Source: Branchipolynoe longqiensis (lineage: Eukaryota; Annelida; Polychaeta; Phyllodocida; Polynoidae). Taken from it: a stretch of DNA of 64,000 nt. The position numbers were made by a program, and so were the translations under genes. The stretch is taken from the NCBI GenBank assembly GCA_030323885.1, contig CM059198.1:79367911-79431910 (forward strand), read 5' to 3'. This document shows positions 39,191 to 49,734 of the stretch, piece after piece; positions within the stretch are counted from its first letter, which is position 1; each line of letters starts with the position of its first letter. The notes beneath the pieces are model-generated. The model was given only the letters and a program-made list of their open reading frames with translations. It did not search any database and was not told the DNA's origin.

Positions 39191-39239
39191 GTCATCTTCA
39201 TCCTCTAAGTCATCACAATATCTTTTTCTACATAAGAAA

Positions 39240-40598
39240 ACTTATAACACTCAAAAGAAATATTTGCATACATCTAATGTGTACAAATAATGCCCTGAAC
39301 AAATACATTTTTTGCATGCTATTAGCAGTGTCTAACCTAAGTCATTATTGAGTGTCACATGAAACATGCGTTACATGTTACATGTGTTACAATTCCAAGA
39401 ACAGCAGAAGTTAGGGAAGTGTTCCAAGATTACTTTGAAATATGTCCACAGCATCAACAACTAATAAGCATAAATATTTTCATCATCTGTGGTGCTTGTT
39501 TCATCATGAAGGAACAACTTTTCCTTTCCATGTAACGCATGTTTCAGTGTCACAATTTTATATTTTCTCTGTTCTACTCTCAAGTGGACGAACACTCATA
39601 AAATTGCACTTAGTTACTCCTAGTGACTGCTGTTCAAAACCTAACTAGGAAATAATAAGGGTCTTGTTCTAAATATTACATAATGAAGGTTTTTGTGTCG
39701 GCCGAAACACGCGTAACATTCTCCACTTGGTCATGTTCAAAGCCACCCTGACTTGCAGTCTGGGTCCAAATTGTTTTTGTTTTAAATTGTGTCTTAAAAT
39801 TGGATGTATGTGGAACACAACAAGCCTAATTGGGATAGGCTGTAACATATTTCAGTTTTGACCTCCGATTCCCCCTTTTTAGGACCAAAACTGAAGAAGA
39901 ACCCATTATAAGCAAAACTTGTAACACTCAAAAGACATACTTGCATACATGTAATGTGTAGAAATAATACCCTTAACAAAAACTTTTTTTGTGTGCATAC
40001 TGTTAGCAATTTCTGAGCCAAGTTATTATTGAGTGTCACATGAAACATGCGTTACATGTCACATGAAACATGCGTTACAACTCCAATAACATCAGAAGTT
40101 ATGGAAGTATTACAAAATTACTTTGAAATATGTCCACAGCGTCAAAAACTAATAAGCATAAATACCTTTTCATGCTCTGTGGTGTTTGTTTGATCTTGAA
40201 GAAAAAACTTTTCCTTTCCATGTCACACATGTTTCAGTGTCACAATTTTATAAGTCCTCTGTTCTACTCTCAAGTGGACGGACCCTCATAAAATTGCACT
40301 TAGTTACTCCTAGTGAGTGCAGTTCAAAACCGTACTCGGAAAAAATAAGGGTTTAGTTCTAAATCTGACACTAGGTGGCTTTTTGTGTCACACCGAAACA
40401 CGCGTAACGTTCTCCACTTAGTCAAGTTCAAAGCCACCCTGACGTGCAATCGGGGTCCAAACTGCTTTTCTGTTAATTGTTCCTCAAAATAGGATATATG
40501 TGGAACACAACAAGCCTAACTAGGATAAGCTGTGACGTATTTAAGTTTTTACCCCCGATTCCCCCTTTTTAGGACCAGCAGCAAAGAAGAACCCATAT
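39240..40598. repeat. Direct duplication of an about 680-bp unit
   Basis: 39240-39910 and 39911-40598 align along their length with moderate divergence; both end CGATTCCCCCTTTTTAGGAC and GAAGAAGAACCC. GTGTCAC with GAAACAYGCGTWAC recurs in both. No ORF is conserved between the units, so it looks noncoding. A (CA)n tract follows at 40604-40641. Confidence 0.8.
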
Positions 40599-40607
40599 AC
40601 ATATGTG

Positions 40608-40643
<36 letters not shown>

Positions 40644-40651
40644 GACTCATT

Positions 40652-41362
40652 TCAGACAGTGATATTGCTGTCATTGTTATCATCATCACTGACATCAATG
40701 GATTCCAACATCATAGTTCGCCAACCAAAGAAGGGCCACTTCCAATGCATTCCATATGAAATAATCCGAGCATTGTTAAAGGCAAATGAAATCTCCTGTA
40801 AAAACGCTTCTTTATTCGTAATGAGAATGCAGGAAAAACACTTCCGCCCATAGTCAATAGTGCAGCAAATTATATTGTTATATTGAAGACTGTCTGTAAG
40901 TTGTGGGAACAATTTCCCACTAAATCTATCAATAACTCCAACACCGGCACAATGAACTATGATATGAATACTCGCGCTCTTCACATCCAATTGAAATCTC
41001 ACAGGATATACTTGTGCTTGGCATTGAGATGCATGATATAAAATGATGTAATCAATATCAGGATTCTGTACCAATTGTTCAAATTCCTGTAATGCTGTAA
41101 GCAAGGGTTGAAGTTTCATAGGTAATCAAACAGTAAAGAAATCATGAATATGCTCTTTATCCAAAGGAATATGAATACTCTGAATATTCGTATATCTTGT
41201 CAAATCCTCCATCAAAGCGTGATCACTATCTGACATAATGCGTTGTGCGATATCCTCCGATATGTCACCCATTCTCACTTGCGACAAATCCATCCAAACA
41301 GTGACGTCATCGATAGTGCTGGGCTTCATCACCAACATGTCACCACTCAATGACATCACCAT
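40652..41362 (-). pseudogene. Unrecognised ORF interrupted by one in-frame TGA
   Basis: An ORF of 78 codons (41362-41126) and one of 155 codons (41119-40652) are in the same frame, separated only by TGA and two codons, so together they look like one reading frame of about 235 codons with a single stop. Composition is ordinary for a soluble protein (for example LLTALQEFEQLVQN, then a Cys/Ile-rich middle and an acidic end DVSDDDNNDSN). I do not recognise the family. The ORF may extend upstream into the CRE array or be an exon of a spliced gene. The stop could be a mutation, a sequencing error or readthrough. Confidence 0.35.
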
Positions 41363-42160
41363 ATGGGTTTTCGGGGGTGTGCTGGGGGTTGTAGATGTTA
41401 CTGGTGAAAGTGTCTACCCCCCTCCCTCCCCGATTCTATCTTTAGCGGTAACAACCACCACCACCTCCCTCCCAGATTCTATTTTTAGCAATCACATCCA
41501 CCACCACCTCCTTCACCAACCCACCGCCGTCGCTCAATGACGTCACCGTATGGGTTTTCTGGGAATGCTGGGGGTGGTGGTGGCAGATGTTACTGCTGAA
41601 AGTGTCTATCAACTAGCTCAATGACGTCACCGCTTCAGATTTTCGGAGGGGGGTTTGGGGGGAAGCATTCTATTTTTAGCAATAACATCCACCACCACCC
41701 GCACCACCTCCATCACCGACGATGCTCAATGACGTCACCGTTTGGGTTTTGGGGGGAGGGGGAATGCTGGGGGTGGCAGATGTTACTGCTGAAAATCTCT
41801 ACCAACTAACTCAATGACGTCACCATATGGGTTTGCACACACACACACACACAGACACACACACACACACACAAAATGACAGATGGCTAGGATAAATGAA
41901 CTCTAGGACCTCTACCAACACCAACTCACCGCTGCTCAATGACGTCACCGTTTTTGTTTGGGGGGGGTGGGGTGGGGAATGCTGGGGGTGGTGGCAGATG
42001 TTACCGCTGAAAATGCTCAATGACTTCACCGTTCGTTTTTTTGGGGGGGAATGCTGGGGGTGGTGGCAGATGTTACCGCTGAAAATGCTCAATGACGTCA
42101 CCATTTGGGTTTGGGGGGGGGGGGAATGCTGGGGCTGGTGGCAGATGTTATTGACGATAT
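41295..42160. repeat. Degenerate tandem array with seven CRE palindromes (TGACGTCA)
   Basis: Units of about 75-125 bp contain CTCAATGACGTCACC, a GGGTTTTGGGG-type G tract, AATGCTGGGGGTGG and GCAGATGTTACYGCTGAAA. Perfect TGACGTCA at 41302, 41538, 41622, 41730, 41815, 41940 and 42093; one-base variants at 41351 and 42021. TGACGTCA is the CREB/ATF site. The array lies 5' of the minus-strand ORF at 40652-41362. A CA tract (41835-41874) interrupts it. Confidence 0.8.
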
Positions 42161-42444
42161 CGATCCATTCTTGTAGAGTCGCTATCGATCTTGGTCATCA
42201 TTTCTCAGAAAGTTACGTTTCTTCACGTTACATATATATCTGATATTTATTCAGTAAATTATTTGAATAATACATTACCTCAAGTATTTTTAAAAGTTTC
42301 AAATCTATCCCTATAGATTATATAACAATATGCATTTTCCAGTTCAAAGACAATTAATTTGATTCATAGACCAATTTTAATAATGTCAATGACAGCATAA
42401 AGTTAATAAATTGTATGATAATAAATGGGTTGGCAGGTGAGTCG
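42161..42444. other. AT-rich, no gene seen
   Basis: Nothing recognised. Confidence 0.4.
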
Positions 42445-42625
42445 ACACATTTTCATGTCCATGAATTTTCAAGTGAACCAACCTTTTCATGACAAAATGG
42501 CAATATTCAACACATTTTTATGTCCATGAATTTTCAAGTGAACCAACCTTTTCATGAATAAATGGTAATATTCAACACATTTTTATATCCATGAATTTTC
42601 AAATGAACCAACCTTTTCATGAATA
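42445..42625. repeat. 65-bp tandem repeat, 2.8 units
   Basis: Units start ACACATTTTTATGTCCATGA at 42445, 42510 and 42575. Confidence 0.9.
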
Positions 42626-42626
42626 A

Positions 42627-42720
42627 ATCAGGTTGGAGAGCTTACCTCGTTCGGGCTATGATGGTTAAAGTACCTAATTCGAGTACCGGTTCAATTTCCA
42701 AGGTCGAATTTCATATAGGA
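42627..42720 (+). repeat. Isolated end of the fold-back family
   Basis: Matches the outer 95 bp of the arm at 19645, from AGGTTGGAGAGCTTACC to AATTTCATATAGGAT, then switches directly into YR-I gag at 42722. No opposite arm is found downstream in the window. Confidence 0.75.
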
Positions 42721-42721
42721 T

Positions 42722-43680
42722 CCACAACCGCCTCCGCCTCCGCGACGTCGGCCCCCTTCTCGCCCAGACTGGGCGGTGGTGGCCGATGTGCTTATGGACA
42801 CCAACGCTCTCGCCGTCGAGCGCCTCACTGGACTCGTTGAGAACCTCATCACCCAGGGGCAGCGCCCAGCCGCCGCCTCGGTACCCGCCCCCCCGCCTCC
42901 CTCGTCCCTTTCAATCCTGGAGGGGTTGGCCGAGTTTGTGGAGGAGCTGACCCTCGACACCACGGGCGCCGCCCCCGCTACACATCGCCAGATAGCCGCC
43001 CCGCCCCCGGTGGCCCCGGACATTCACCCCATCTACCTCCGCCACATCAGGCACGGCGCCTCCGCTACACAGCATCCCGCCTCCCGGACTCTCCTCACCC
43101 CGCCCGACTGCACCGCCGCTGACCACAGCCCCACCTCTGCAGCCGAGGCGGTACACGGTACGCGAGGTATACCCAGTGGATACATCTTCCCCGACGACCT
43201 CATTGAGCGAGGCCCCGAGGGGAAGGTGGTAAAAAGGGGGGAGGCGACCCTAGAGAAATACAACCTCGCCCTCTGGATGCTCGAGTCGCATCCCGCCTTC
43301 CCCTCGGGCTCCATCCCGGGCCTGCTCTACCACAACCTGACTGTACAACGCGACTGCGTCTCGCATCCCTGGCCGACGGTCCGCCGCTGGCCCGAGACGA
43401 TCTTCGCATAGGTGGCCGATGGACGGGTCCCCGACGGATGGCTCGACCCCATCGCTATCAATGCTGTCTGCCTCGACGTCATTACCGCCCCCGCAAACTT
43501 CGTCTCGGCGTCCAGGGCCTCCACCTCATGCTCCTCGGCCACCCCCCCGGCCGGCGGCCACCCCCGAGCCACGCTCCTCCCAAGCTGACACCAGGACCCC
43601 CTACACCCGTGAACCCTATGGGGTCCCATGCCCTGCCTGGAACCGCGACCCAAGCCTCGTGCGACCTCGCCCCCGCTGGT
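42722..43680 (+). pseudogene. YR-I copy 2 gag with premature stop
   Basis: The frame from about 42776 has the family core (IPSGYIFPDDLIERGP, KRGEATLEKYNLALW, HPWPTVRRWPETIFA) and meets TAG at 43409-43411. Beyond the stop the same frame continues with VADGRVPDGWLDP, equivalent to IADGRLPHGWHDP in copy 3, so the stop is a nonsense mutation in a longer gag. The start is missing because the copy begins inside the gene. Confidence 0.65.
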
Positions 43681-44690
43681 GAGGCGCACAGCGAGCAGGG
43701 GGCCCGGAGGCGCCATGCCTGCGCATACTGCGCCAACGTCAGGTGCATTCTTACCATGCACAGTGAGGCCGTGTGCAACACGAAACGCGCGTGTCAGCGC
43801 TCCATTCCGGTATGGGCGATGCGCGCACGAGGGGGCCCCCCCAGGCCGCCCCCCCCCGCCCAAGGGGCCCGAGCAGCATCCGCTCCATGCACCGATCCCC
43901 CCCCGGGAGGGCACCTCACATCCTGATGACGTCACACCTCGCCCCAACTGTCCACACCCTGTCATCAACACCCACGCCGCCCGGGCCCGGGCCCATTAGC
44001 GCACCGGAAGTCTCCCGCCGCACCCCGGGCCGACTCGGGGGCTTACATAACCCTCGGGGGACGTCCCGCACCGCGGGCTCTCTCATCTTGCCCGTCGGCG
44101 GCCGATTACGTAACCGCTCCGGCAGCAGCCGATTACGTAACCACCAAACGGTAACCACCAAATCACCAGCACTGCTCAACCACCACCAATCCTGCTACTC
44201 CTGCCACCACCCCTGCCACCCCTGCCGCCCCTGCTTCCCCTGCCTTTCCCCGCCAGCAGTGCTCCACCACCACCGCCCTCCCCCGCTCCCGCCACCGCCG
44301 CCCTCTCGCACCCTCCCCCTGCGACACCGCCTATCTACACGACCTCCTCGGTCTCCCCCCATAGGCCCTCCCCCCACCACAGGGCCTATGGGGGCCGCTT
44401 TCCTCTTCCCCCGCCGAATTCGCCCAACCTCTCCCGCGCAACAACCGCGCCTCCTCCCGCCTCCCCACCCCCCTCTCCCTCCCCCAGCGGTTCCTCACCC
44501 CCTCCCCCTCACCCCCCCCCCAGCCGCCGCCCCGCCCCCTCCCCCCCCCCCCCCCCCCCTCGGCGACTTAGGCGACGTCATCGACCCCGATAAACAAGAT
44601 CGCGGGCCTACCTAATTTTTTGGCCCCCCACATCCCCCTCCCCTCAGACCTCCACATCCCCGCTTGCGCGCCCGCCTCCGGGACTACTAA
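43681..44690 (+). pseudogene. YR-I copy 2, gag 3' region and proline-rich pol leader
   Basis: A CxxC-type segment near 43717-43760 (RRHACAYCANVRCI) may be a zinc-binding end of gag. Then comes C-rich, proline-coding sequence to LGDVIDPDKQDRGPT near 44560-44615. Several frames are open because of composition; the copy has no catalytic domain. Confidence 0.4.
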
Positions 44691-45090
44691 AGTCGGGTCG
44701 GGTACCGTCAGGTCGGGTCCAGTTAGGTCGGGTCCAGTCAGGTCGGGCGAAGTCAGATCGGGGAAGTCAGGTCAGATGAAGTAAGGTTGGGTAAAGTCAA
44801 GTCGGGTAACATCAAGTTGGGCAAAGTCAAGTGGGGTAAAGTCAAGTAGGGTAAAGTCAGGTCGCGTAAAGTCAGGTCGTGTAAAGTAAAGTCAGGTTGG
44901 GTAATGTCAGGTCAGGTGATGTCAGGTCAGGTCAAGTCAGGTCAGGCAAAGTCGGGCAAAGTCAGGTCAGGCAAATTCAGGTCGGGTAACTTCAAGTCGG
45001 GTAAAGTCAAGTCGGGTAAAGTCATGTCGGGTAAAGTAAGGTCGGATAAAGTAGAGTCGGGTAAAGTAGAGTCAGGTAAAATCAGGTCAG
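44690..45090. repeat. 15-bp minisatellite (GGGTAAAGTCAGGTC)n
   Basis: About 27 degenerate units related to the array at 6190-6505. It begins at the broken end of YR-I copy 2. Confidence 0.85.
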
Positions 45091-46246
45091 TATCGGTCTG
45101 TAAAGCCTACATAGCTTTGTAGTTGAATAGTTTTATAAATAATTTAAGAAGGAAAGTTTTTGATCATATATCTAAAAAAATATTGTATATTATCTAAAAA
45201 CAAAATTGTATATCAATTCAAATAAATTGTTTAGCATCTCAACTTTTCGCTGAACTGTCCCTACAGTCTCGCTCTTGTAAAGTTAAATAAATGTATTACA
45301 AAAAATAGGAAATCCCTATAATCATCTCAGCTGAGCTCCCAACAAACTTTCGCTTTTGTGAAAATGATTAAGTTTATTCAATGCCCTAGACATTACCTAT
45401 GCCTCCCCAGGCATCTTCTCTGCTTGAAAGCAGTGGAAAGAATGTCATGGTATCTCCCATACAAACGAAATAGGCAGACTCTTTCTGATCATTTCAGCTG
45501 AGCTCCCAACGAACACTCGCTTTTGTGAAAATGATGAAGACTTCTTCATGCCCTAGGCATTACCTATGCCTCCCCAGGCATCATCTATTGCCTTTGCTTT
45601 GCGAAAAGAAGGAAGAGTATTTTTGAGGATTTTCTGTCCAGATATGAACGTTGACAAGATTACCTATAAGTTCAATCATTTCAATCCAACAATGAACGCT
45701 ACTATGTCTGGCCCGGATCATAGGGATTCAGAGTGATCAGAGTCTAGCCCGGATCATAGTATAACATCCTCAGCTGGTAGCTGTGGTTGTGTAGGCAGGC
45801 TATAATGAAATCAATACAGGCAAGAAGAGAAAGTAAGAGTATAAAGAATGAAAGTAGAGAGAGAGACAATGCCCTCAGGTTTATTATTATATAGTGGTAC
45901 ATGGATCTGGTATGGCATACCACCTGACCGTGTTCTCCAATGAGAATCAAGCATTTACAGTTCCACCAATGAACATCAAGCATTCCTGTGTCACTATGGC
46001 AACAGTGATCTGCCCACTACCACCATGCAGTGTGGCTGGTTGGCCACCACCTGCCTGCGCTGAGTGTGTGGTGATCCATGACTAACAGAGGGGGGAGGGG
46101 GTAGTGAATAGAACTCCAAGTGCCCCTTACACACTATCTCTAGTGCCTCTTTCACACTATCTATATACCATTTACCATTATAGACCATTTCATTCCCCCA
46201 CCAATGCGTATTATCAGAATATTTTACACCATGGTATTATCATCAA
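45091..46246. other. AT-rich DNA with an about 166-bp direct repeat
   Basis: 45321-45440 and 45487-45600 share CAGCTGAGCTCCCAAC, CGCTTTTGTGAAAATGAT and CATTACCTATGCCTCCCCAG. CCCGGATCATAG occurs twice near 45713 and 45747. 45860-46246 is unique. No gene seen. Confidence 0.6.
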
Positions 46247-46935
46247 GTAATGCCAGGAAGACCAAAACAATGGTTATAAGTAAAAAGACAGATAAACCAA
46301 ATGTCAATATAACCATAGATGGCACAAACATAGAACAAGTATCCGAATTCATATATCTCGGACAAAAGATTACAAATGATGGGAGATGTGAGGAAGAAAT
46401 TAAAAGAAGGATAACAATAGCCCGAACAACATTCTCCAAAATGTATAGAGTGTTAACATCAAGTAAGATATTAATACAAACAAGGAAGCGTATTCTTCAG
46501 TGTTATGTGTGGTCTACTCTAATGTATGGGGCAGAGACATGGACAATCTCTAAGAAAATGTACAAACGTTTAGCAGCATTTGAGATGTGGACTTATCGAA
46601 GGATGATGAAAATATCATGGACAAAGAAGATCACCAACAAAGAAGTTCTCAGAAAAATTAAAAATAAGAAAAGCTTGTTTGCCACTATACAGACAAAGAA
46701 ACTTATTTATTTTGGCCACATCATTCGTCAGAGTTCAATATACCGTACATTGTTGGAAGGGAAGGTGAATGGCAGCAGAGGGAGAGGGAGACCAAGAACA
46801 TCATGGTTTACAAATATTTCACAGTGGACAGGCTTGAATTATTCACAGTCTATCAGAACAGCACAACATCGGGACAAGTGGAGAACCATTGCATCCAACC
46901 CTCGACTAGAGGATGGAACTATTGATTGATTGAAG
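46247..46935 (+). mobile_element. RTE LINE copy 2, 5' truncated
   Basis: The last 227 codons and (TTGA) tail of the RTE element at 13096-16526, on the plus strand. I see no amino-acid difference from that element and no base difference in the parts I compared. It is inserted within or beside a gag fragment (46936-47634). Confidence 0.95.
46248..46929 (+). pseudogene. RTE C-terminal fragment
   Basis: Starts in NARKTKTMVISKKTD, after the YADD motif, and runs to the natural stop in the TTGATTGA tail. It lacks endonuclease and RT catalytic residues, so it is a dead-on-arrival 5'-truncated insertion, the usual outcome of incomplete target-primed reverse transcription. Confidence 0.92.
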
Positions 46936-47634
46936 GAGTCGAGAAATCTCGAAAGGAGTATTTCAAATGTATCAGTACCGAAAACTGCACTTGGGAGATC
47001 CCAGCCTTTCACTGCTACAGTCTTAAAATGCTGACAGTATGCAGCTACTGTTTCCCCCTCCTCTTGCTTCATAGCCATCACTACCCCCTTCACGTGACTA
47101 CGTTCATCCGCTGTCAAAAGAGTTGATGCTATCACTTCCTTAATTTCTCTCCAGGACCTAGCATTTTCATGCTGAAAAGGTGTGAAAAGAACTTCATGCA
47201 GCATTCCCATTGCATTGGACAAAGCAAAACGAATAATGTCCAGGTCTGAAACATCATCAAGAGTCCCTATACACTCGATCAAATCAATCCAATTACATAA
47301 CGCCACTCTGTCTGACCCATCTAATAGGGGAACAGACTTGCCGTACACCTTTAATGATCTACACCGTATCTCTCTCGGCCTGTCTCAACCTGTAAAAGTT
47401 CCCATGCCTTACTGCATTTTTCTCTTTCTTTACGTAACTCTGTCCTATCTCTTATTTCTGACGCCCCTCCTGCTCTTCTTTAAGAATATCTAACCTAAGT
47501 GCCATAAACCTAGACCATGCTTCTACCGCTCCCGTTTCAGATGAATAATAGCCCAGTGTACACTGACCTTGGAACCATTGTTGCAACTCATTATGCAAAG
47601 ATTCCTCCCTTGCGCATGTGAGTGGGATCTTCAA
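46936..47634 (-). pseudogene. Retrotransposon gag fragment
   Basis: Minus-strand frame 47348-46936 (VYGKSVPLLDGSDRVALCNW, then HENARSWREIKEVI and EEGETVAAYCQHFKTV) has the helical pattern of a Ty3-type gag capsid. A further 60-codon piece at 47634-47452 (QQWFQGQCTLGYY) is probably its disrupted N-terminal part. The C-terminus is cut by the RTE insertion. No pol is adjacent. Confidence 0.5.
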
Positions 47635-48402
47635 GCTGCTGTGGTATGTGGTGGTAGAAAAGATTGAGCAGAATTGAATCTAAGTATAGAAGAAGAAATA
47701 GTAAAAAACCGATATAGTGTCTCACCTCGCTACCCCCCTCTGTGGTAAGGTTAAAGAAAAGCCAAAAGTAGTACCGTATATTTCAACGGCGACGGGAGGC
47801 TTCAATGACGCACATTACAGACATACCATCAATAAAGTCTAGCGGACCTTCCAAAATAGTGGTATTGTCGGAAAAAATCATCGACAACCCGAATTCTGAA
47901 GAATTTCAAACCCTCACAGAGTGAACAAATAGAAGAAAAACCACTACCTACACAGCGCACCAAACAAGCACCAGCACCAGCTACTTTCTACTGTCAAATC
48001 AACACCGTGCTTTAATAAATGGTCCCCAGTTAGTAGAATCTAATGCTTGGATTTATGGCTATGTATGCAGGCTAAGCACTACATATTTCTGTATATTACG
48101 CCATGATTAATATGCTTCTAAGTATGAAATTATTTAATTCTGCTTATATTTTTATTAAACAGACTGTGGTGTCCTAAACATGTGTTACACGTGTGACACA
48201 CATGTTATACTGCCACAAGACATATCTTAATCATGGACTACACCTTTATTTTTTATCTCATCAATTTATATTTTACAGAGATGTAAAGGGGAGATTTCCA
48301 GCTTTCATTTGCAACCAAAAAATGTTAGAAATTCAAATATTAGATTATAACTTTACATGTGACATTTCTGGCCAGTTTTCAGGAGACTGACCCCTATATA
48401 TG
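47635..48402. other. No gene seen
   Basis: Unique AT-rich DNA. 48175-48215 has a palindrome-like GTGTTACACGTGTGACAC cluster similar to the motif of 38.6-40.4 kb. Confidence 0.4.
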
Positions 48403-49656
48403 AGGAGTTCAGGCGCAAAACCAAGTAAGTCCATTTTCATGAAAAGTGAGATATCCAATGGAGACACCACTTCTTAGTCCCTATTACCCAATGAGCAAAT
48501 CAGTTTTGTTTCAAAACCTGGTAAGTCCTATGTTAAATTGGCCTTAAAATAGGGTTTGGTTGCAAAACCTTGTAAGCGCCATTAGAGTTTGTCTGCAAAA
48601 CCACGTAAGATGTAGCTGGCCAATCAGCTAAGCGTGTCAGGTCACATGACGCACAAAATGGCGCTGCCCAGATTCCCGAGTTTTAAGCGCTGATTTGGCT
48701 TGCTTCCTTCGGTCTACGGGTGATTTGTCTACGTTTATGATGGACAAAATAAGAACATTAACGTTTTATCCATGTTGTTTGCTTTGTGCAACCAGAAGTA
48801 CCCAAATCTTACTGTTGAGTACACTTTCCCAATACAGGGACACAGCTTTCTTCCTGCAGACCGAGTGTTTGGAAGGATCGAGCAAGAAATCCGAAAGAAG
48901 GAAACAATATTAATGCCAGAGGAATACTGTGAGATTCTGAGGAACCATGGTTCTGTTCATGTGTATGGAAAGGATTGGATGTGCTATGATTACAAAGCAG
49001 AATCAGCCAGTTTCACAAAACGTCAAAGATCTTTCAAAATTAGTGAGGCAAGAGTGCTACAGATTTCTAAGAAAAATTTGGGGTTCAAAAGTGCATTTGC
49101 TGGGGAATATTGTCAACACTCCCTTCTAAAAAGGGGGAAAAAGTGGGCACAGTTCAATCCTTCACTACTGGCTGACATTAACTGCGTGAAAGAGGCTAAG
49201 AAGCAGGATGTCATGAAGCTGCTGAAACAGTTGGATGTAAATCAAGAGGTTCGGGGTTACTATGAGAATGCCCTCTCTCATGATGGTGATCAGAACATTG
49301 TGCAGGACCTTGAGGATAGTGGTGATGATGAGTAAGCTTATGGTGGAAATTGTGTGTTCTTTGATTCTGCAAGATTTCTATAAGATTAGTCTTTGACAAT
49401 GGACTTACATGGTTTTGCAAACAAACCGAAAGTGGACTTACTTGGTTTTGCAGAAAAATCAATAAAAGTTGATTAATTAATGAGTTTTGGAATAAAGGTT
49501 CATTTATCACTTTCATAGTATTTTGTTCATTGCCCATAACCCTATAATACAAAGAAAAGTGGAATTACTGAGAATTATATTTATGGGCATATACAAATCT
49601 TGATTTTAAAACAAAAGAGGTCGGGTGGACTTACTTGGTTTTGCGCCTGAACTCCT
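48403..49656 (+). mobile_element. TIR element with DUF7869-like ORF, 1254 bp
   Basis: A perfect 31-bp terminal inverted repeat (48403-48433 and 49626-49656) starts AGGAGTTCAGGCGCAAAACC. Its inner part, GCAAAACCNNGTAAGTCC, is repeated subterminally: left in plus orientation at 48512, 48562 and 48595 (the last two degenerate); right in minus orientation at 49401 and 49433. This is the pattern of transposase-binding sites. An ORF fills the centre. No target duplication is clear. Confidence 0.8.
48740..49335 (+). CDS. DUF7869-like protein, C-terminal part
   Basis: The frame reads DGQNKN just before ATG 48772, then LSMLFALCNQKYPNL, GHSFLPADRVFGRIEQEIRK and a C-terminal region ending in an acidic tail. 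The DxxGQNKN and GHS...D...FG.IE motifs are those I associate with DUF7869, a domain abundant in repetitive invertebrate ORFs with an RNase H-like look. The first part of the protein is missing, so this is a truncated or internally deleted copy. A role as transposase is an inference from the TIRs and subterminal repeats. Confidence 0.6.
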
Positions 49657-49734
49657 TATTATAATTATATATATATATTATATATATAATATAATATATA
49701 TATATATGCACCTGGTCATGTACACCGATCAGTA
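49657..49734. repeat. AT palindromic microsatellite
   Basis: (TA)n with TATAATATAATATA, next to the TIR element's right end. Confidence 0.8.

Larger units (their letters stand above)
42722..44690 (+). mobile_element. YR-I copy 2: gag plus proline-rich pol leader
   Basis: GC-rich block with a gag core similar to copy 3 and a proline-rich segment whose end (44615-44690) matches copy 1 at 620-715. RT and recombinase are absent; the element stops at GGGACTAC, where a 15-bp array begins. Confidence 0.7.

Noticed and set aside
40652..41119. Resemblance to a C55/YopJ-type acetyltransferase
   Set aside because: Only a vague pattern around a Cys-containing segment; no convincing catalytic His/Glu, so I leave the ORF unnamed.
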